The notes beneath the pieces were generated by a model that was not told the origin of the DNA, ran no database searches, and was given only the letters and a program-made list of their open reading frames with translations. 64,000 bases of DNA from Acidobacteriota bacterium (lineage in GTDB: Bacteria; Acidobacteriota; Blastocatellia; Pyrinomonadales; Pyrinomonadaceae). A program made the translations under genes and the position numbers. The stretch is taken from positions 1 to 64,000 of the forward strand of contig JAKOVX010000012.1 in assembly GCA_029781855.1 (NCBI GenBank), read 5' to 3'. Shown here piece after piece: positions 45,121 to 55,278 of the stretch (positions are counted from its first letter, which is position 1; each line of letters begins with the position of its first letter).

Positions 45121-45963
45121 TCACGATGGGTCAACGGTAACGTCATCGCCGACTCGGATCGTCTTGCCGACCGTTTCGCCGACCAAGTTCTGGCCGAAGA
45201 GAACGGCGTTCGGTCCGACACCGAGCGATTCGAACCGTTCGGGCATAACGTCCTTTGCCATTCGATAGGTCGCGAGCGTCCGGAGCGGCTCTTTTCCGTC
45301 AAACTCGCCTCGTGATTGCTCGACCGTCGTCATAACGCACCGCTCGCACGGCTTGGTCGAGCGAAATACGGCTTCGCCGATCCGGACGTTCGTCCAATCA
45401 TCCTCCGCATACGCGTCCGAACCCGAAACCACCAGATTCGGACGAAATCGGTTCATCGGTAGCGAAGTCTCAAGCCGTGAATTAAGGTCCGCCAGCGATG
45501 CCTCGCCGATAACCATCAGCGGATAGCCGTCGGCAAAACTCACTATCTCGCCGCCGCGGTCGAACCGCGGATTGACTCTCCGCCGCGAGTCGTCCGGCAT
45601 AAAGACGAGCTGGCAGTCGGTCCCCAGCACGTCGCTGAACCATTCGTTGACGACGCCGTTGTAGATCTCGCCGTCGCAAACGCTCTGCCAGATGGTCACT
45701 AGCCGCCGATCGCCGGTTTCGGGCGAATGTGCGATCTCCAGCGTCCCAAACCCGTCCGCGGTAACATACAACGCTTCGTCATCGATACCGACCTCGATCA
45801 GTGCCATTCGCGGGAATTCACGCTGCGTGAAGAACATCCCGTCCGGTGTCGTCAACATCCACCGCCGGTCGTACCGCAGCCCGCGTGCCTCAACGACGGC
45901 CGATTCGACAGAAATGCCTTTCAACGATTTGATCGGGTAAATGTTTATCTCTGAGATATGCAT
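45121..45963 (-). CDS. MOSC-domain protein (YcbX/mARC-like)
   Basis: A 280-residue protein with an N-terminal MOSC beta-barrel (1-115; INIYPIKSLKGISVESA, YDRRWMLTTPDG) and a C-terminal MOSC domain (about 125-275; NRFRPNLVVSG, and the molybdenum-ligating cysteine region KPCERCVMTTVEQ). Homologues bind molybdenum cofactor and reduce N-hydroxylated compounds (YcbX, mARC). No fused ferredoxin domain is present, unlike E. coli YcbX, so it needs a separate electron donor. The gene lies between the secreted cluster and groESL, with an inverted-repeat element just upstream of its start. Confidence 0.9.
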   Translation of the reverse strand: MHISEINIYPIKSLKGISVESAVVEARGLRYDRRWMLTTPDGMFFTQREFPRMALIEVGIDDEALYVTADGFGTLEIAHSPETGDRRLVTIWQSVCDGEIYNGVVNEWFSDVLGTDCQLVFMPDDSRRRVNPRFDRGGEIVSFADGYPLMVIGEASLADLNSRLETSLPMNRFRPNLVVSGSDAYAEDDWTNVRIGEAVFRSTKPCERCVMTTVEQSRGEFDGKEPLRTLATYRMAKDVMPERFESLGVGPNAVLFGQNLVGETVGKTIRVGDDVTVDPS

Positions 45964-45976
45964 ATAGGGAACAAAC

Positions 45977-46051
45977 TTAACGCAAAGATCGCGGCGATCG
46001 CAGGGTTAGGGCCAGACAAGCCAATTCCGGCTCTGCGGTCTCCGCGTTTAA
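45977..46051. repeat. Short inverted array pair upstream of the MOSC gene
   Basis: Left arm TTAACGCAAAGATCGC (from 45977) and right arm ending CTCCGCGTTTAA (to 46051) are imperfect inverted copies made of CGC/GATC-type units. The 75-bp unit lies 13 bp 5' of the MOSC start, like the other arrays in this window. Confidence 0.55.
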
Positions 46052-46111
46052 CTCAACCGCTCAAAACTTGACAACACCATTATCAGATTTTCTAAATTTT
46101 TTGTTAACTGG

Positions 46112-46141
46112 TTGACATTCTTCGCACAATTTCCATATACT
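46112..46141 (+). promoter_or_regulatory. Sigma-70-type promoter of groESL
   Basis: TTGACA (46112-46117), an 18-bp spacer and TATACT (46136-46141). The -10 box abuts the CIRCE operator, so repressor binding would block transcription start. Confidence 0.8.
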
Positions 46142-46166
46142 AGCACTCATGGAATCCGAGTGCTAA
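46141..46166 (+). promoter_or_regulatory. CIRCE operator (HrcA site)
   Basis: TAGCACTC-N9-GAGTGCTAA: matches the CIRCE consensus except that the first T of the left arm is C. It is the binding site of the heat-shock repressor HrcA. hrcA itself is not in this window. Confidence 0.93.
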
Positions 46167-46246
46167 TGTCTATTTATTAGCCGAAGGTTCGTCAAGCTAT
46201 TTTAACAGAACGACCGATTTTTTAATTTCGAAAGGAGTAAACAGTT

Positions 46247-46561
46247 ATGGCAACAAACATCACACCGCTTCACGATCGAGTGATCATCAAGCGTATCGAA
46301 GACAACGTTAACCAGACCGCCGGCGGGCTCTACATTCCCGACACGGCAAAGGAAAAGCCGCAAGAGGGCGAGGTCATCGCCGCCGGAGCAGGCAAGTATA
46401 AAGAGGACGGAACGCGTCAGGCATTGGACGTCAAAGCCGGCGACCGCGTCCTTTTCGGCAAATACAGCGGATCTGAGATCAAGCTCGACGGTGAGGAGTT
46501 CATCATCATGCGCGAAGACGAGATCCTCGGCATCATTTCACGCGCCGGAGCTGCTGCCTAA
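46247..46561 (+). CDS. groES: Co-chaperonin GroES
   Basis: A 104-residue GroES: signature [14 protein letters not shown] at the N-terminus, the mobile loop around [18 protein letters not shown], and [13 protein letters not shown]. It caps the GroEL ring during ATP-driven folding. It has a strong AAAGGAG ribosome site 10 bp upstream and the CIRCE-controlled promoter in its leader. Operon with groEL, 131 bp downstream. Confidence 0.97.
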   Translation: MATNITPLHDRVIIKRIEDNVNQTAGGLYIPDTAKEKPQEGEVIAAGAGKYKEDGTRQALDVKAGDRVLFGKYSGSEIKLDGEEFIIMREDEILGIISRAGAAA

Positions 46562-46659
46562 CAGTCTGGCGAGTCTGCAGAGTCTGTCGGGTCTTTCGAG
46601 TCAGGAACTCGGATCGACGGCGGACACGAAAGACTCGATCGACTTAATAGACCCAATAG

Positions 46660-48336
<1,677 letters not shown>

Positions 48337-48363
48337 TTCCCGAGCTTTAACCTTTAGCTAACT

Positions 48364-48393
48364 AAAGGCCTCGCTCGGAAGAGCGGGGCCTTT
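48364..48393 (+). terminator. Strong terminator of the groESL operon
   Basis: AAAGGCCTCGCTC (48364-48376) pairs with GAGCGGGGCCTTT (48381-48393) over 13 bp with one T-G wobble and a GGAA tetraloop. No long T tract follows, but the A/T ends of the stem provide a U run. Confidence 0.85.
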
Positions 48394-48402
48394 AGCCGTA
48401 AT

Positions 48403-50082
48403 ATGGACCAGAGCACTATCAATTCCAACGTCCTTTCGAAGCCTGAACTTTTAGACCTCGACAGCCGCATCGACGCGCGAATTCCCCAGTTTGAACTGTT
48501 ACGAACAAGCAGGCGGGCAGCTCTAAAGGCCCTTCTAACAGAATTCGACGCGCACGTACAACAAACCGGTACGGATACTGACTTGACGCTGAGATCACTA
48601 CGTTATCGCGGTCTCTACAACGCATTGAATCACGCGGTCCGATGGATTCACGAGTATTGTCCGGTCACGGTCTCAGAAGGCCTCGTTGATTCGAATACTG
48701 CAGCACTGGAATTATTGGCTGAGGCGATCAGCTACGACCAAATCTGGGTTCAGATGTCTTTGGCTCTCAAAGGTCGCAACTTGATCACGAGAATAGGCGA
48801 GGACAGGTATCTAGTAACATCGGCCAATGATGAGAATCAAGAACTTGAGACGGCCCGTTCACTCATGGCAGCGGCCCATTTCCCGGACACGGTCGAAGAT
48901 GCGGCAAATCTTCCCATCGATGTGGCCGACGAGATTCGTAGAGGAATCAAGATTGATGGGGTAACTGGATGTCGGCTTAATTATTCTATTCCTGAAGAAG
49001 TGTATAGAAAGGCCGCCGAGACAATGCAGGACCGACGGCTCTACCAGTTCAAGATGGATCCCTCTTGGGATCTCGGCGGCTATACGTTCGCACAACTTGA
49101 ACGCGTATGGGATGTTCTCAAGGTACTTGAGGCAATCCATCAGCTCGCACTTCAAAAACTACCTCGTCAAAGGGACCGACGCCGACTAAACCTTAAGACA
49201 CGCTCGTTAAATGAGTGGGTCAGCGAGATTTCCCGATACGCCGAGCTTTCGTTCGATGAAACCAAATCAGTTTTCGAGGACCTAGTCTACAATCCCGCGC
49301 TTTATGTGGGTTCGGGGAAAAAGGCCCATATCATGTATCAGCCATTTATAGATCTCGGTACGAACGAGATTGCGCAGTGCAACAGTCTCGTGATGATGTC
49401 GGTTGTTGAGAAGTGCTCTTGGATTCTAACGGAAATTCTCAGACCGAAAGTACACGGCGAGCTAAAAAACCGGAAGGAGCGGTACTGGATTGAGACTGGA
49501 TTTGTTGGATACGAAACCGAGAGTCTACGAATATTCCCGAACATCAAATTTAAGCAAGGCGACATAGACATACTTTTTCTGGACATTGCAGAGGATTTCG
49601 CACTGATCGCGCAGTTAAAGTGGACGACATCGATGGACAATGTCACCGGAGTCGAGAGCGATGACAAACAATATCGAGTTGGTGTCGAGCAAGCAAAGCG
49701 CGCTTTAGATTGGGCTGAGAACCATCGCACAGAACTCGAGTTCCGACTCGGTCTGTCGCCCGGTTCACTCCAACAGACTTCTTTCCACCCGATCGTTATC
49801 GCAAAGGAAACATTACCGTCCGGCGTATTTGACAGTCCGGAAGTTCCGGTCATCAACGAGGATCTTTTTCACTGGATAATGAAGGATCCCCATAATTTGA
49901 CGCTCCGACAGTTATGGGAAATCTCAAAGCAAGCAGAATTTCTACCGAAAGAGAACGTACATTACGAAATGTTCGAACCGGAGCCGCTTGAATGGGGAGA
50001 ACTTACCTTCATGCTACAAGGTGTCGCGTATCGTTCTCTTCCTCGTAGATGGGACCCGGCCGTCGACTTGATGATTTCCTAA
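48403..50082 (+). CDS. Unknown protein with PD-(D/E)XK-like C-terminal region
   Basis: A 559-residue cytosolic protein without a recognised family name. The N-terminal half is helical. Near residues 380-415 the segment QGDIDILFLDIAEDFALIAQLKW fits the nuclease-fold pattern D-x-D...(Q/E)xK, with Q replacing the more usual E. Downstream (about 430-500) are helix RAKRALDWAENH-type and a strand HPIVIAKE. It starts nine bases after the groEL terminator. The DNA is AT-richer than its neighbours, and the next gene is an equally unusual DUF4236-DnaJ protein, so lateral transfer is likely. A defence-type nuclease is possible but unproven. Confidence 0.65.
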   Translation: MDQSTINSNVLSKPELLDLDSRIDARIPQFELLRTSRRAALKALLTEFDAHVQQTGTDTDLTLRSLRYRGLYNALNHAVRWIHEYCPVTVSEGLVDSNTAALELLAEAISYDQIWVQMSLALKGRNLITRIGEDRYLVTSANDENQELETARSLMAAAHFPDTVEDAANLPIDVADEIRRGIKIDGVTGCRLNYSIPEEVYRKAAETMQDRRLYQFKMDPSWDLGGYTFAQLERVWDVLKVLEAIHQLALQKLPRQRDRRRLNLKTRSLNEWVSEISRYAELSFDETKSVFEDLVYNPALYVGSGKKAHIMYQPFIDLGTNEIAQCNSLVMMSVVEKCSWILTEILRPKVHGELKNRKERYWIETGFVGYETESLRIFPNIKFKQGDIDILFLDIAEDFALIAQLKWTTSMDNVTGVESDDKQYRVGVEQAKRALDWAENHRTELEFRLGLSPGSLQQTSFHPIVIAKETLPSGVFDSPEVPVINEDLFHWIMKDPHNLTLRQLWEISKQAEFLPKENVHYEMFEPEPLEWGELTFMLQGVAYRSLPRRWDPAVDLMIS

Positions 50083-50258
50083 AGACAGTCAGAAGGAAGC
50101 ATGGGTCAAACTTGCAACACTGTAATTATTTCATCCATACAGAGTCGCGATCCGGGCATTACGACTGTAAGCATCCCAGAGCATCAAACGACCAAGTTCT
50201 CATTAACCCGAAAACTCCGATTTAAATTGGTAACAATCACGGGAGGTTTACATTACAT

Positions 50259-51632
50259 CTATCGATTTTTCACGAGAAAATCGTAGGCTCTGTTTATATC
50301 CTTCATTCGCTCTTCTGCTAGTTGCACAAATTCGGGGGCTAGATGCGTTAGCCTATCTGGGTGATACATCATAGCCTTTTGACGATAAGCAGCTACAATT
50401 TCATCTCTAGTCGCGGTTGTACTGACCTCCAAAATCACAAAGGCCCAGTCATTGTAATTATTTACCTTTGGATTCGGTCGCCGTTCAGAACTATTTGGGT
50501 CGCGGTAATCCGGTGCCGTTTGTGGTCTCGTTCGGTGAAAAGCTTGCTCGAGTTTGCTGTTAAACGCACTAGCGGCCGGGCTGCTGGAGACGTGGAGATG
50601 AATATTAAGCCCTGAGCGGGTACTCAAATGGACGAAGCCGTACTCACAAATAGGAATTTGTGTATTATTTGAAAAACGACGATCCGGTCCGCCCTTTTTA
50701 TTCACGAAACGCCACGTATAATCGACGACTCGTGCGTCACTCGGCACACCTTGGTCCTCAATGAAGCGAGTCGGCGCAAAATCTGTTTGGAAGTTATCGT
50801 AAGAGACTGCTCCGTATTTACTTCCCTGCTTAATAAGAATGTAATCAGGCATGAAATACAGCGACTGATCGTTAAGACGGATACACCAAATAGACAAATT
50901 GGTCGCTACGTACTTTGGTTGCTCCAACAGAATAGACGCTGGAGATCTAGTTAGGAGGGATGATGCTCCGGCGTTTCGTTTCCAGTCCCAAGTCGCCTGC
51001 TGAGTCCGAACTCGCCAAATACGCTTCGAGCGAGAGAGGAGAGACAAAGCGTGACCGACCTGTCCGAATCTAGTCCATGTTTCTGCATCGAGCTCGTAAA
51101 ACATGGGTGTAGTCCGTTTCATCTCATCGCCTTTATGTACCTTCCAAGTTAATAGACAACCAGACCAAATTGAGATCACCCCCAGACCAAACGCGGCCGC
51201 GGCTGAGGATTGTCGAGCAATCCCGGCAAACTCTAATAAGCTAAAGAACGCCGCCGCAAAAACCGCACTTATGACTACCGCCGCTACGCCAATTATCGGA
51301 GCGAAGGGAAACTGGTTCGAATTTGCGTTTATCCGATCTAAAACCTCCGCAGAATTCGTATCTTTGAAACTTGAAACGTCTGCACTGGGTATTTCATTAG
51401 GACCTGAACTCACTCTGGGAGGAGTTTGAGGTTGACGCTCATGCAGCGGTTGCGAACTGCTCCCAATCTTCTGGGAGTAATAGAATCCATGGCGCCCCGC
51501 GTGAACATACGTGCCTCGCGGACCGGTTGAGATTCTCGCCCCTTTCACTCCGGCTGAAACGCCAATACCCGACTTAGAGAAGTTAAGTCTAATTGGACCG
51601 AAATTTAGACTTTTACGAAAAAAGAACCCCAC
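50259..51632 (-). CDS. DUF4236 and DnaJ-domain membrane protein
   Basis: A 457-residue protein. Residues 1-55 match DUF4236 (GFFFRKSLNFGPIRLNFSKSG, GPRGTYVHAGRHGFYY). Two hydrophobic segments (about 112-130 and 140-160) suggest membrane anchoring. A middle domain of unknown type covers about 180-370. A J-domain (about 388-457) has an intact HPD (YHPDRL), so it should stimulate an Hsp70 ATPase. The GTG at 51632 is chosen because DUF4236 proteins begin with MGF and AGGGAG lies five bases upstream; a GTG at 51656 is the alternative. AT-rich like the neighbouring unknown gene, with which it is convergent. Confidence 0.8.
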   Translation of the reverse strand: MGFFFRKSLNFGPIRLNFSKSGIGVSAGVKGARISTGPRGTYVHAGRHGFYYSQKIGSSSQPLHERQPQTPPRVSSGPNEIPSADVSSFKDTNSAEVLDRINANSNQFPFAPIIGVAAVVISAVFAAAFFSLLEFAGIARQSSAAAAFGLGVISIWSGCLLTWKVHKGDEMKRTTPMFYELDAETWTRFGQVGHALSLLSRSKRIWRVRTQQATWDWKRNAGASSLLTRSPASILLEQPKYVATNLSIWCIRLNDQSLYFMPDYILIKQGSKYGAVSYDNFQTDFAPTRFIEDQGVPSDARVVDYTWRFVNKKGGPDRRFSNNTQIPICEYGFVHLSTRSGLNIHLHVSSSPAASAFNSKLEQAFHRTRPQTAPDYRDPNSSERRPNPKVNNYNDWAFVILEVSTTATRDEIVAAYRQKAMMYHPDRLTHLAPEFVQLAEERMKDINRAYDFLVKNR

Positions 51633-51994
51633 AATTCTCCCTACTACTGTTTCCACCCAGCCGTCAAAAATACTTTCAACGGTTTTGAGTTGAGCTACAT
51701 GATACTCATCTTATGCCCCTCGCAAGCGGTAACCTATTTTCATCTTTCAGACGATTTTAGCAGGCCGTTCGTGCAGTGTACTGCCTGTCAATTGCTCCGG
51801 GAAAGGCAGGTGAAGGCCAGATAATTGTAGCAAGCAAATGCGATTTTATTCAATACATTTATTGACCTACGGAATTGTGACCGTTAGGGTCAGACTTGCA
51901 ATATTGCAATTCCCGGATCATTTTGAAAATTGCGTGACGCACGGAGTCTGATGCGGTTCTCTACAAACCATGCAGCCGTTGGGCCTGAGAATTG

Positions 51995-52014
51995 CCACGC
52001 TCTTTAGAGCGTGG
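51995..52014. repeat. Perfect 8-bp hairpin, REP-like
   Basis: CCACGCTC (51995-52002), loop TTTA, GAGCGTGG (52007-52014). No T run follows, so it is not a typical terminator; it resembles REP or IS200-type end hairpins. Confidence 0.65.
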
Positions 52015-52069
52015 TCAGCGGCAGCAAAAGCGATCGCGGCGTTAGCCGAACATGGGGTTTGTGTCCGTA

Positions 52070-52131
52070 GCCCGCGTGTGAACAAGGGCTCAATGCAGCG
52101 TCAAATCTGGAGCCCTTACCCACGTGCGGGC
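52070..52131. repeat. Long imperfect palindrome
   Basis: Arms of 22 nt (52070-52091 and 52110-52131) match at 17 positions, with two of the mismatches being G-T wobbles; an 18-nt loop separates them. The arms carry GCCCGC outside and AAGGGCTC inside. Confidence 0.65.
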
Positions 52132-52152
52132 ATGCGGCATCATTCGCCGCGG

Positions 52153-52590
52153 CTAATTACAGGCGGTTTTGCGCCAGCCTGCGGGGCCATCGATGCACTG
52201 ATAGAGCAGCCCGAGAGCATCCAGGCTAAACGCTCCACCCTCGGTATCACCAAGGCTTAGTTCCACGCGATACAGTTCGCCGAGGACGGGCGAATCTTCA
52301 TTTTCGATGAGATGTGAGACAAAGACCACGGTGACGTTTTTACCGTCGATCTCGCCCAGCGGGTAAACGCTGAATTCGGGCTTGTCGCCGACGCTGATGT
52401 TCTGATCGGCCAATGCTTTGATCGCACATTCTTTCGGATCGCCCGTGCACTTGACCGGCGTTCCGATCGTCACCGGGTCCCAGCGGGTCACATCCGTAAC
52501 GACTTTCGAAACCTTCTGCGCCATAGCGTCCGACGAGAAACAGATCGACACAAGCATCAGCGTAATGCCTGCCAAAGAAAATTTCTTCAT
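52153..52590 (-). CDS. Small exported protein of unknown function
   Basis: A 145-residue protein with a signal peptide (1-25, ending DAMAQ) preceded by a CAGGAG ribosome site; the longer ORF start at 52620 is not needed. The mature part is about 120 residues, beta-rich, with four cysteines (CTGDPKEC and CIDGPAGWRKTAC) that may form two disulfides. No family recognised. It stands alone between repeat-rich intergenic regions. Confidence 0.7.
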   Translation of the reverse strand: MKKFSLAGITLMLVSICFSSDAMAQKVSKVVTDVTRWDPVTIGTPVKCTGDPKECAIKALADQNISVGDKPEFSVYPLGEIDGKNVTVVFVSHLIENEDSPVLGELYRVELSLGDTEGGAFSLDALGLLYQCIDGPAGWRKTACN

Positions 52591-53024
52591 AGCTCTCCTG
52601 TAAATGGGGTCGTCAGCCATTCCCGAAGAAAAGGCCGCTATCCCGGTTTGTACTTTTTTTAAGGTGTTATTGCCAACCGCGCTTTGGTGGGTGAATGCGG
52701 CTGGAACTCAAGTTTACCGCGTTTTCGCCGTTAAGGCAAAAATTTGTCCGAGTTCGCACTTTCCACTTTCTGTTGTTCGTCCGGTTTATTCGCATTCATA
52801 TTTACCTTTGATATGCCACTGGGCGACGGCGGCATGGGCATGGGCATGCGAATTTTAGACCGGAACGCAAGCATCCTGCTCGCCCACCTTTTGATGGCAA
52901 AAGGCCTCGGTATCGTGCCAGGGCCTTTTTCGTTTCGCCGCAGCGTCGGTCAGGACTATTATCGAATTGGGGTACGGGCGTGGCGCCCGACGAGGCTTCA
53001 AAACTAAAGGTCAAGGAGAATGTC
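52591..53024. other. Intergenic region with a GroEL-tail-like stretch and a terminator
   Basis: Holds promoters for the flanking genes, a short GGMGMGM-encoding stretch (52811-52850) resembling the 3' end of groEL, and a hairpin terminator at 52899-52930. No gene could be supported; an 87-codon ORF reads straight through the terminator. Confidence 0.5.
52899..52930. terminator. Orphan hairpin terminator
   Basis: AAAAGGCC (52899-52906) pairs with GGCCTTTT (52922-52929), and the stem is followed by T and CGTTT. It is of the same AAAGGCCTCG type as the groEL terminator, but no intact plus-strand gene precedes it. Confidence 0.65.
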
Positions 53025-53372
53025 ATGAGCGACGAAAATGTAACAAAGAATCTCAAGGGAATGGACGATCTTGATTTCACCGGCTGGAATAACGCTGACT
53101 GGCACGGCGTTTTTTCCCATCATCACACCGACGACGTACTCGTCGATTGGAAGGGTCAGCAGCCGACCCGCGGGATCGAGCGGCATATCGACGCGATGAA
53201 GGCGTACGTAGAATCGGCCGGCGGAACGCCGCCGCAGATAAAAGCACATCCGATCGCGTTCGGTTCCGGAGACTGGACCTGTGTTGTTGGCGAGTTCGAA
53301 GACGGCAGCCGCATGGTAACCGTTGCGAAATGGCGTGACGGAGCGATCGCCGAAGAATATATCTGGGCATGA
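53025..53372 (+). CDS. SnoaL/NTF2-like protein
   Basis: A 115-residue cone-fold protein resembling SnoaL-like polyketide cyclases and ester-cyclase-type NTF2 proteins (DVLVDWKGQQPTRGIERHIDAMKAYVE, GDWTCVVGEFEDGSRMVTVAKWRDGAIAEEY). No catalytic role can be assigned. AAGGAG lies seven bases before ATG 53025; an in-frame start at 52980 is less likely. Cytosolic, single-gene transcript ending at the terminator near 53413. Confidence 0.8.
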   Translation: MSDENVTKNLKGMDDLDFTGWNNADWHGVFSHHHTDDVLVDWKGQQPTRGIERHIDAMKAYVESAGGTPPQIKAHPIAFGSGDWTCVVGEFEDGSRMVTVAKWRDGAIAEEYIWA

Positions 53373-53412
53373 TCGATCACAGCCAGAACGGATCCGGGTC
53401 AATTAGAGAAGG

Positions 53413-53445
53413 AAAGGCCTCGTCATTTCGGCGGGGCTTTTTTTT
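53413..53445 (+). terminator. Terminator after the SnoaL-like gene
   Basis: An imperfect hairpin AAAGGCCTCG...CGGGGCTTT followed by eight T. Same sequence type as the groEL terminator. Confidence 0.7.
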
Positions 53446-53496
53446 CGTTTCGGTGTGTTGCTAAGACTGCAATTCTCTATTATCTTGCTTTGACAT

Positions 53497-54036
53497 ATGG
53501 AGATGGACAGATACTTGATCGCGGCTGCACAGACGTCTCTTGCCTTAGCCGGTTTTGCCGGAGTGGTCGCAGCGTATCGCAATCAGTCTGACCGCGGTTG
53601 GGGCGAGGTCGAGCTCTTGTGGCTTCGCTTGCTTCTTCTCAACTCGATCCTGCCGTTCTCATTCAGCCTGGTGGGGATCTTTATTATTGCCGCCGGCTTC
53701 TGGCCAGGTGCCGAATGGCGATTGTCGAGCGGATTCGCCGCCGCCTGCCTTGTTCCGTATGCCGTTTTTATCGTAAGGAAGTTGAGAGGGATCGCTCCGG
53801 AGGCGTTGCAAAAGGCAGGCAGCGGTCTGCTGGTCAGCCGCACGCTTTATGGTGCACTGGTGGTGATCAGCCTTCTGCAGTTGTGGAACGCCGCGTTCCG
53901 TGCCGCATTCTGGCCGTTTTTCGCGGCGATACTGGCCCTAATACTGGGAGCCGTCTTCCAATTCGCGCGATTGGTAATTACCTCGCATGGGCAGGAGGCC
54001 GCGGATCGCAACAATGACAATTCGGAGGATCGATAA
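53497..54036 (+). CDS. Integral membrane protein, unknown
   Basis: A 179-residue protein with about five predicted membrane helices (near residues 10-26, 48-70, 78-95, 112-132, 137-160) and a hydrophilic C-terminus (GQEAADRNNDNSEDR). Charged residues between helices (RNQSDRGWGEVELLW) may face the cytosol. No family name recognised. Its stop is immediately followed by the ATG of another small membrane protein, so the two are cotranscribed and probably act together. Confidence 0.7.
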   Translation: MEMDRYLIAAAQTSLALAGFAGVVAAYRNQSDRGWGEVELLWLRLLLLNSILPFSFSLVGIFIIAAGFWPGAEWRLSSGFAAACLVPYAVFIVRKLRGIAPEALQKAGSGLLVSRTLYGALVVISLLQLWNAAFRAAFWPFFAAILALILGAVFQFARLVITSHGQEAADRNNDNSEDR

Positions 54037-54441
54037 ATGGAATACCTCGTCGGTGTTGTTCTCGGACTAATTATTGGGATCGGAACTACCGGGATCGGGA
54101 TGCATCGCGATAGGGCTCTCTATCCGGCGATGCTGATCGTGATAGCAGCGTATTACGACCTTTTTGCAGTAGTGGCCGGGGCGACATCGGCACTTTTGGC
54201 TGAGATCGCCGCGGGGCTTGTCTTTCTGGGCTTGGCGGTTGCCGGATTTAGGTTGACACTTTGGCTAACCGCCGCCGGCATCGTCGGACACGGTATTTTC
54301 GATTTCGTTCACGACTATATTATTTATGATCCGGGCGTCCCCGGCTTCTGGATGGGTTTCTGTTCGACAATTGACATCGTTCTCGGGCTGTATCTGGCAT
54401 TCTTGCTCTGGAAGGGCCGGATCAGTGCCCGGTCGGCTTGA
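54037..54441 (+). CDS. Small membrane protein (DUF6010-like)
   Basis: A 134-residue protein with four hydrophobic segments and a conserved-looking GHGIFDFVHDY motif near residue 90, reminiscent of DUF6010 proteins, though the match is tentative. The start directly abuts the stop of the previous membrane-protein gene. The NAD(P)-binding gene follows 24 bp downstream, so all three may share one transcript. Function unknown. Confidence 0.7.
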   Translation: MEYLVGVVLGLIIGIGTTGIGMHRDRALYPAMLIVIAAYYDLFAVVAGATSALLAEIAAGLVFLGLAVAGFRLTLWLTAAGIVGHGIFDFVHDYIIYDPGVPGFWMGFCSTIDIVLGLYLAFLLWKGRISARSA

Positions 54442-54465
54442 ACCTCATTGCCGACTTATTTGATT

Positions 54466-55158
54466 ATGTCTACAAAGACAAGCAACAAGACCTTGCCCCG
54501 CCACTTAGCCGTTATCGGAGCTGCCGGTGGCCTGGGTCAGGGAATATTGAACATATGCCGGGCGGAAGGTGTCGGATTCACGGCTATCGTCCGTTCGCGT
54601 CCCGAACGTATTACGGACATTCCGGAAGGCTCGCGAGTCGCAGTTGTTACATCGCTCGCTGATCAGAGCGCTTTGACGGACGCCTTTTCCGGGGCCGATG
54701 CGGTCATATCGGCGATCGGAACGACTGCGACAAGTTCCGATCCGTCGGCGCTGATGTCCGCGAATATGCCCGTCGTCAAGGCGGCAATGCTCGCCGCGGG
54801 AGTCGATCGAATTCTTCTTATAAACACTATGGTAGCTGCTCCGCCCGGACAGCCCAGGACGAAGATCATGAGCTTCTTTTCGTGGATGCCCGGCAATATT
54901 GGACGAGGAGCAGCCGAACAGCAAGCAGTGGTCGATGCACTCGGCAATGGAGAATTTTCCTCGTTACGCTGGACACTGGTGCGTGCCGGCGTCAATTCTA
55001 GAGGCAACGACGAACCGCCCGTCGCATCGCCCGACTGGCAGGGCTCATCGAATTCATGGTTCCCGGTCTCGTACGATGCGATGGGCCGCTGGATGATCGA
55101 GGAGGCCGCCGCCAACCGCTTCGTTTGCGCCGCACCGCTAGTATCGCGCCGTAAATGA
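54466..55158 (+). CDS. NAD(P)-binding atypical SDR (NmrA/SDR_a5-like)
   Basis: A 230-residue Rossmann-fold protein. The nucleotide-binding glycine motif is GAAGGLGQGI (about 18-27), followed by ARG in IVRSRPERI, VVTSLADQSALTDAFSGADAVISAIG (about 60-85) and a C-terminal WTLVRAGVNSRGN segment typical of NAD(P)H-binding NmrA-like proteins. It lacks the YxxxK pair of classical SDRs, so it may be a redox sensor or an isomerase-type enzyme. The ATG at 54466 is used; an earlier in-frame start at 54448 overlaps nothing conserved. Terminator at 55279. Confidence 0.85.
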   Translation: MSTKTSNKTLPRHLAVIGAAGGLGQGILNICRAEGVGFTAIVRSRPERITDIPEGSRVAVVTSLADQSALTDAFSGADAVISAIGTTATSSDPSALMSANMPVVKAAMLAAGVDRILLINTMVAAPPGQPRTKIMSFFSWMPGNIGRGAAEQQAVVDALGNGEFSSLRWTLVRAGVNSRGNDEPPVASPDWQGSSNSWFPVSYDAMGRWMIEEAAANRFVCAAPLVSRRK

Positions 55159-55278
55159 ATTCGCCCAGCGGCGGCAATTAACGGCGTGGTTGGGTTCGCG
55201 GTTGACGTGCCGAGGGCGGTTCCGGATGTCACAATACCGCAGCAGCTGAAGGACCGCGCTGCAGATCGCTTCAAACCA

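Larger units (their letters stand above)
51657..52152. other. Gene-free region with REP-like hairpins
   Basis: No convincing ORF: the 96-codon frame at 51970-52260 runs through two palindromes. A weak CTGCCT/AGGCAG inverted repeat lies at 51781-51809. The promoter of the DUF4236-DnaJ gene must lie at the left end. Confidence 0.6.

Noticed and set aside
50101..50286. 61-codon ORF between the island genes
   Set aside because: Short, no ribosome site, overlaps the 3' end of the DnaJ-domain gene.
51970..52260. 96-codon plus-strand ORF
   Set aside because: It runs through two palindromes and into the opposite-strand exported-protein gene; no ribosome site and no family features.
52744..53007. 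87-codon plus-strand ORF with a GGMGMGM stretch
   Set aside because: It reads through a hairpin terminator and has no start context; kept only as a possible groEL-tail remnant.
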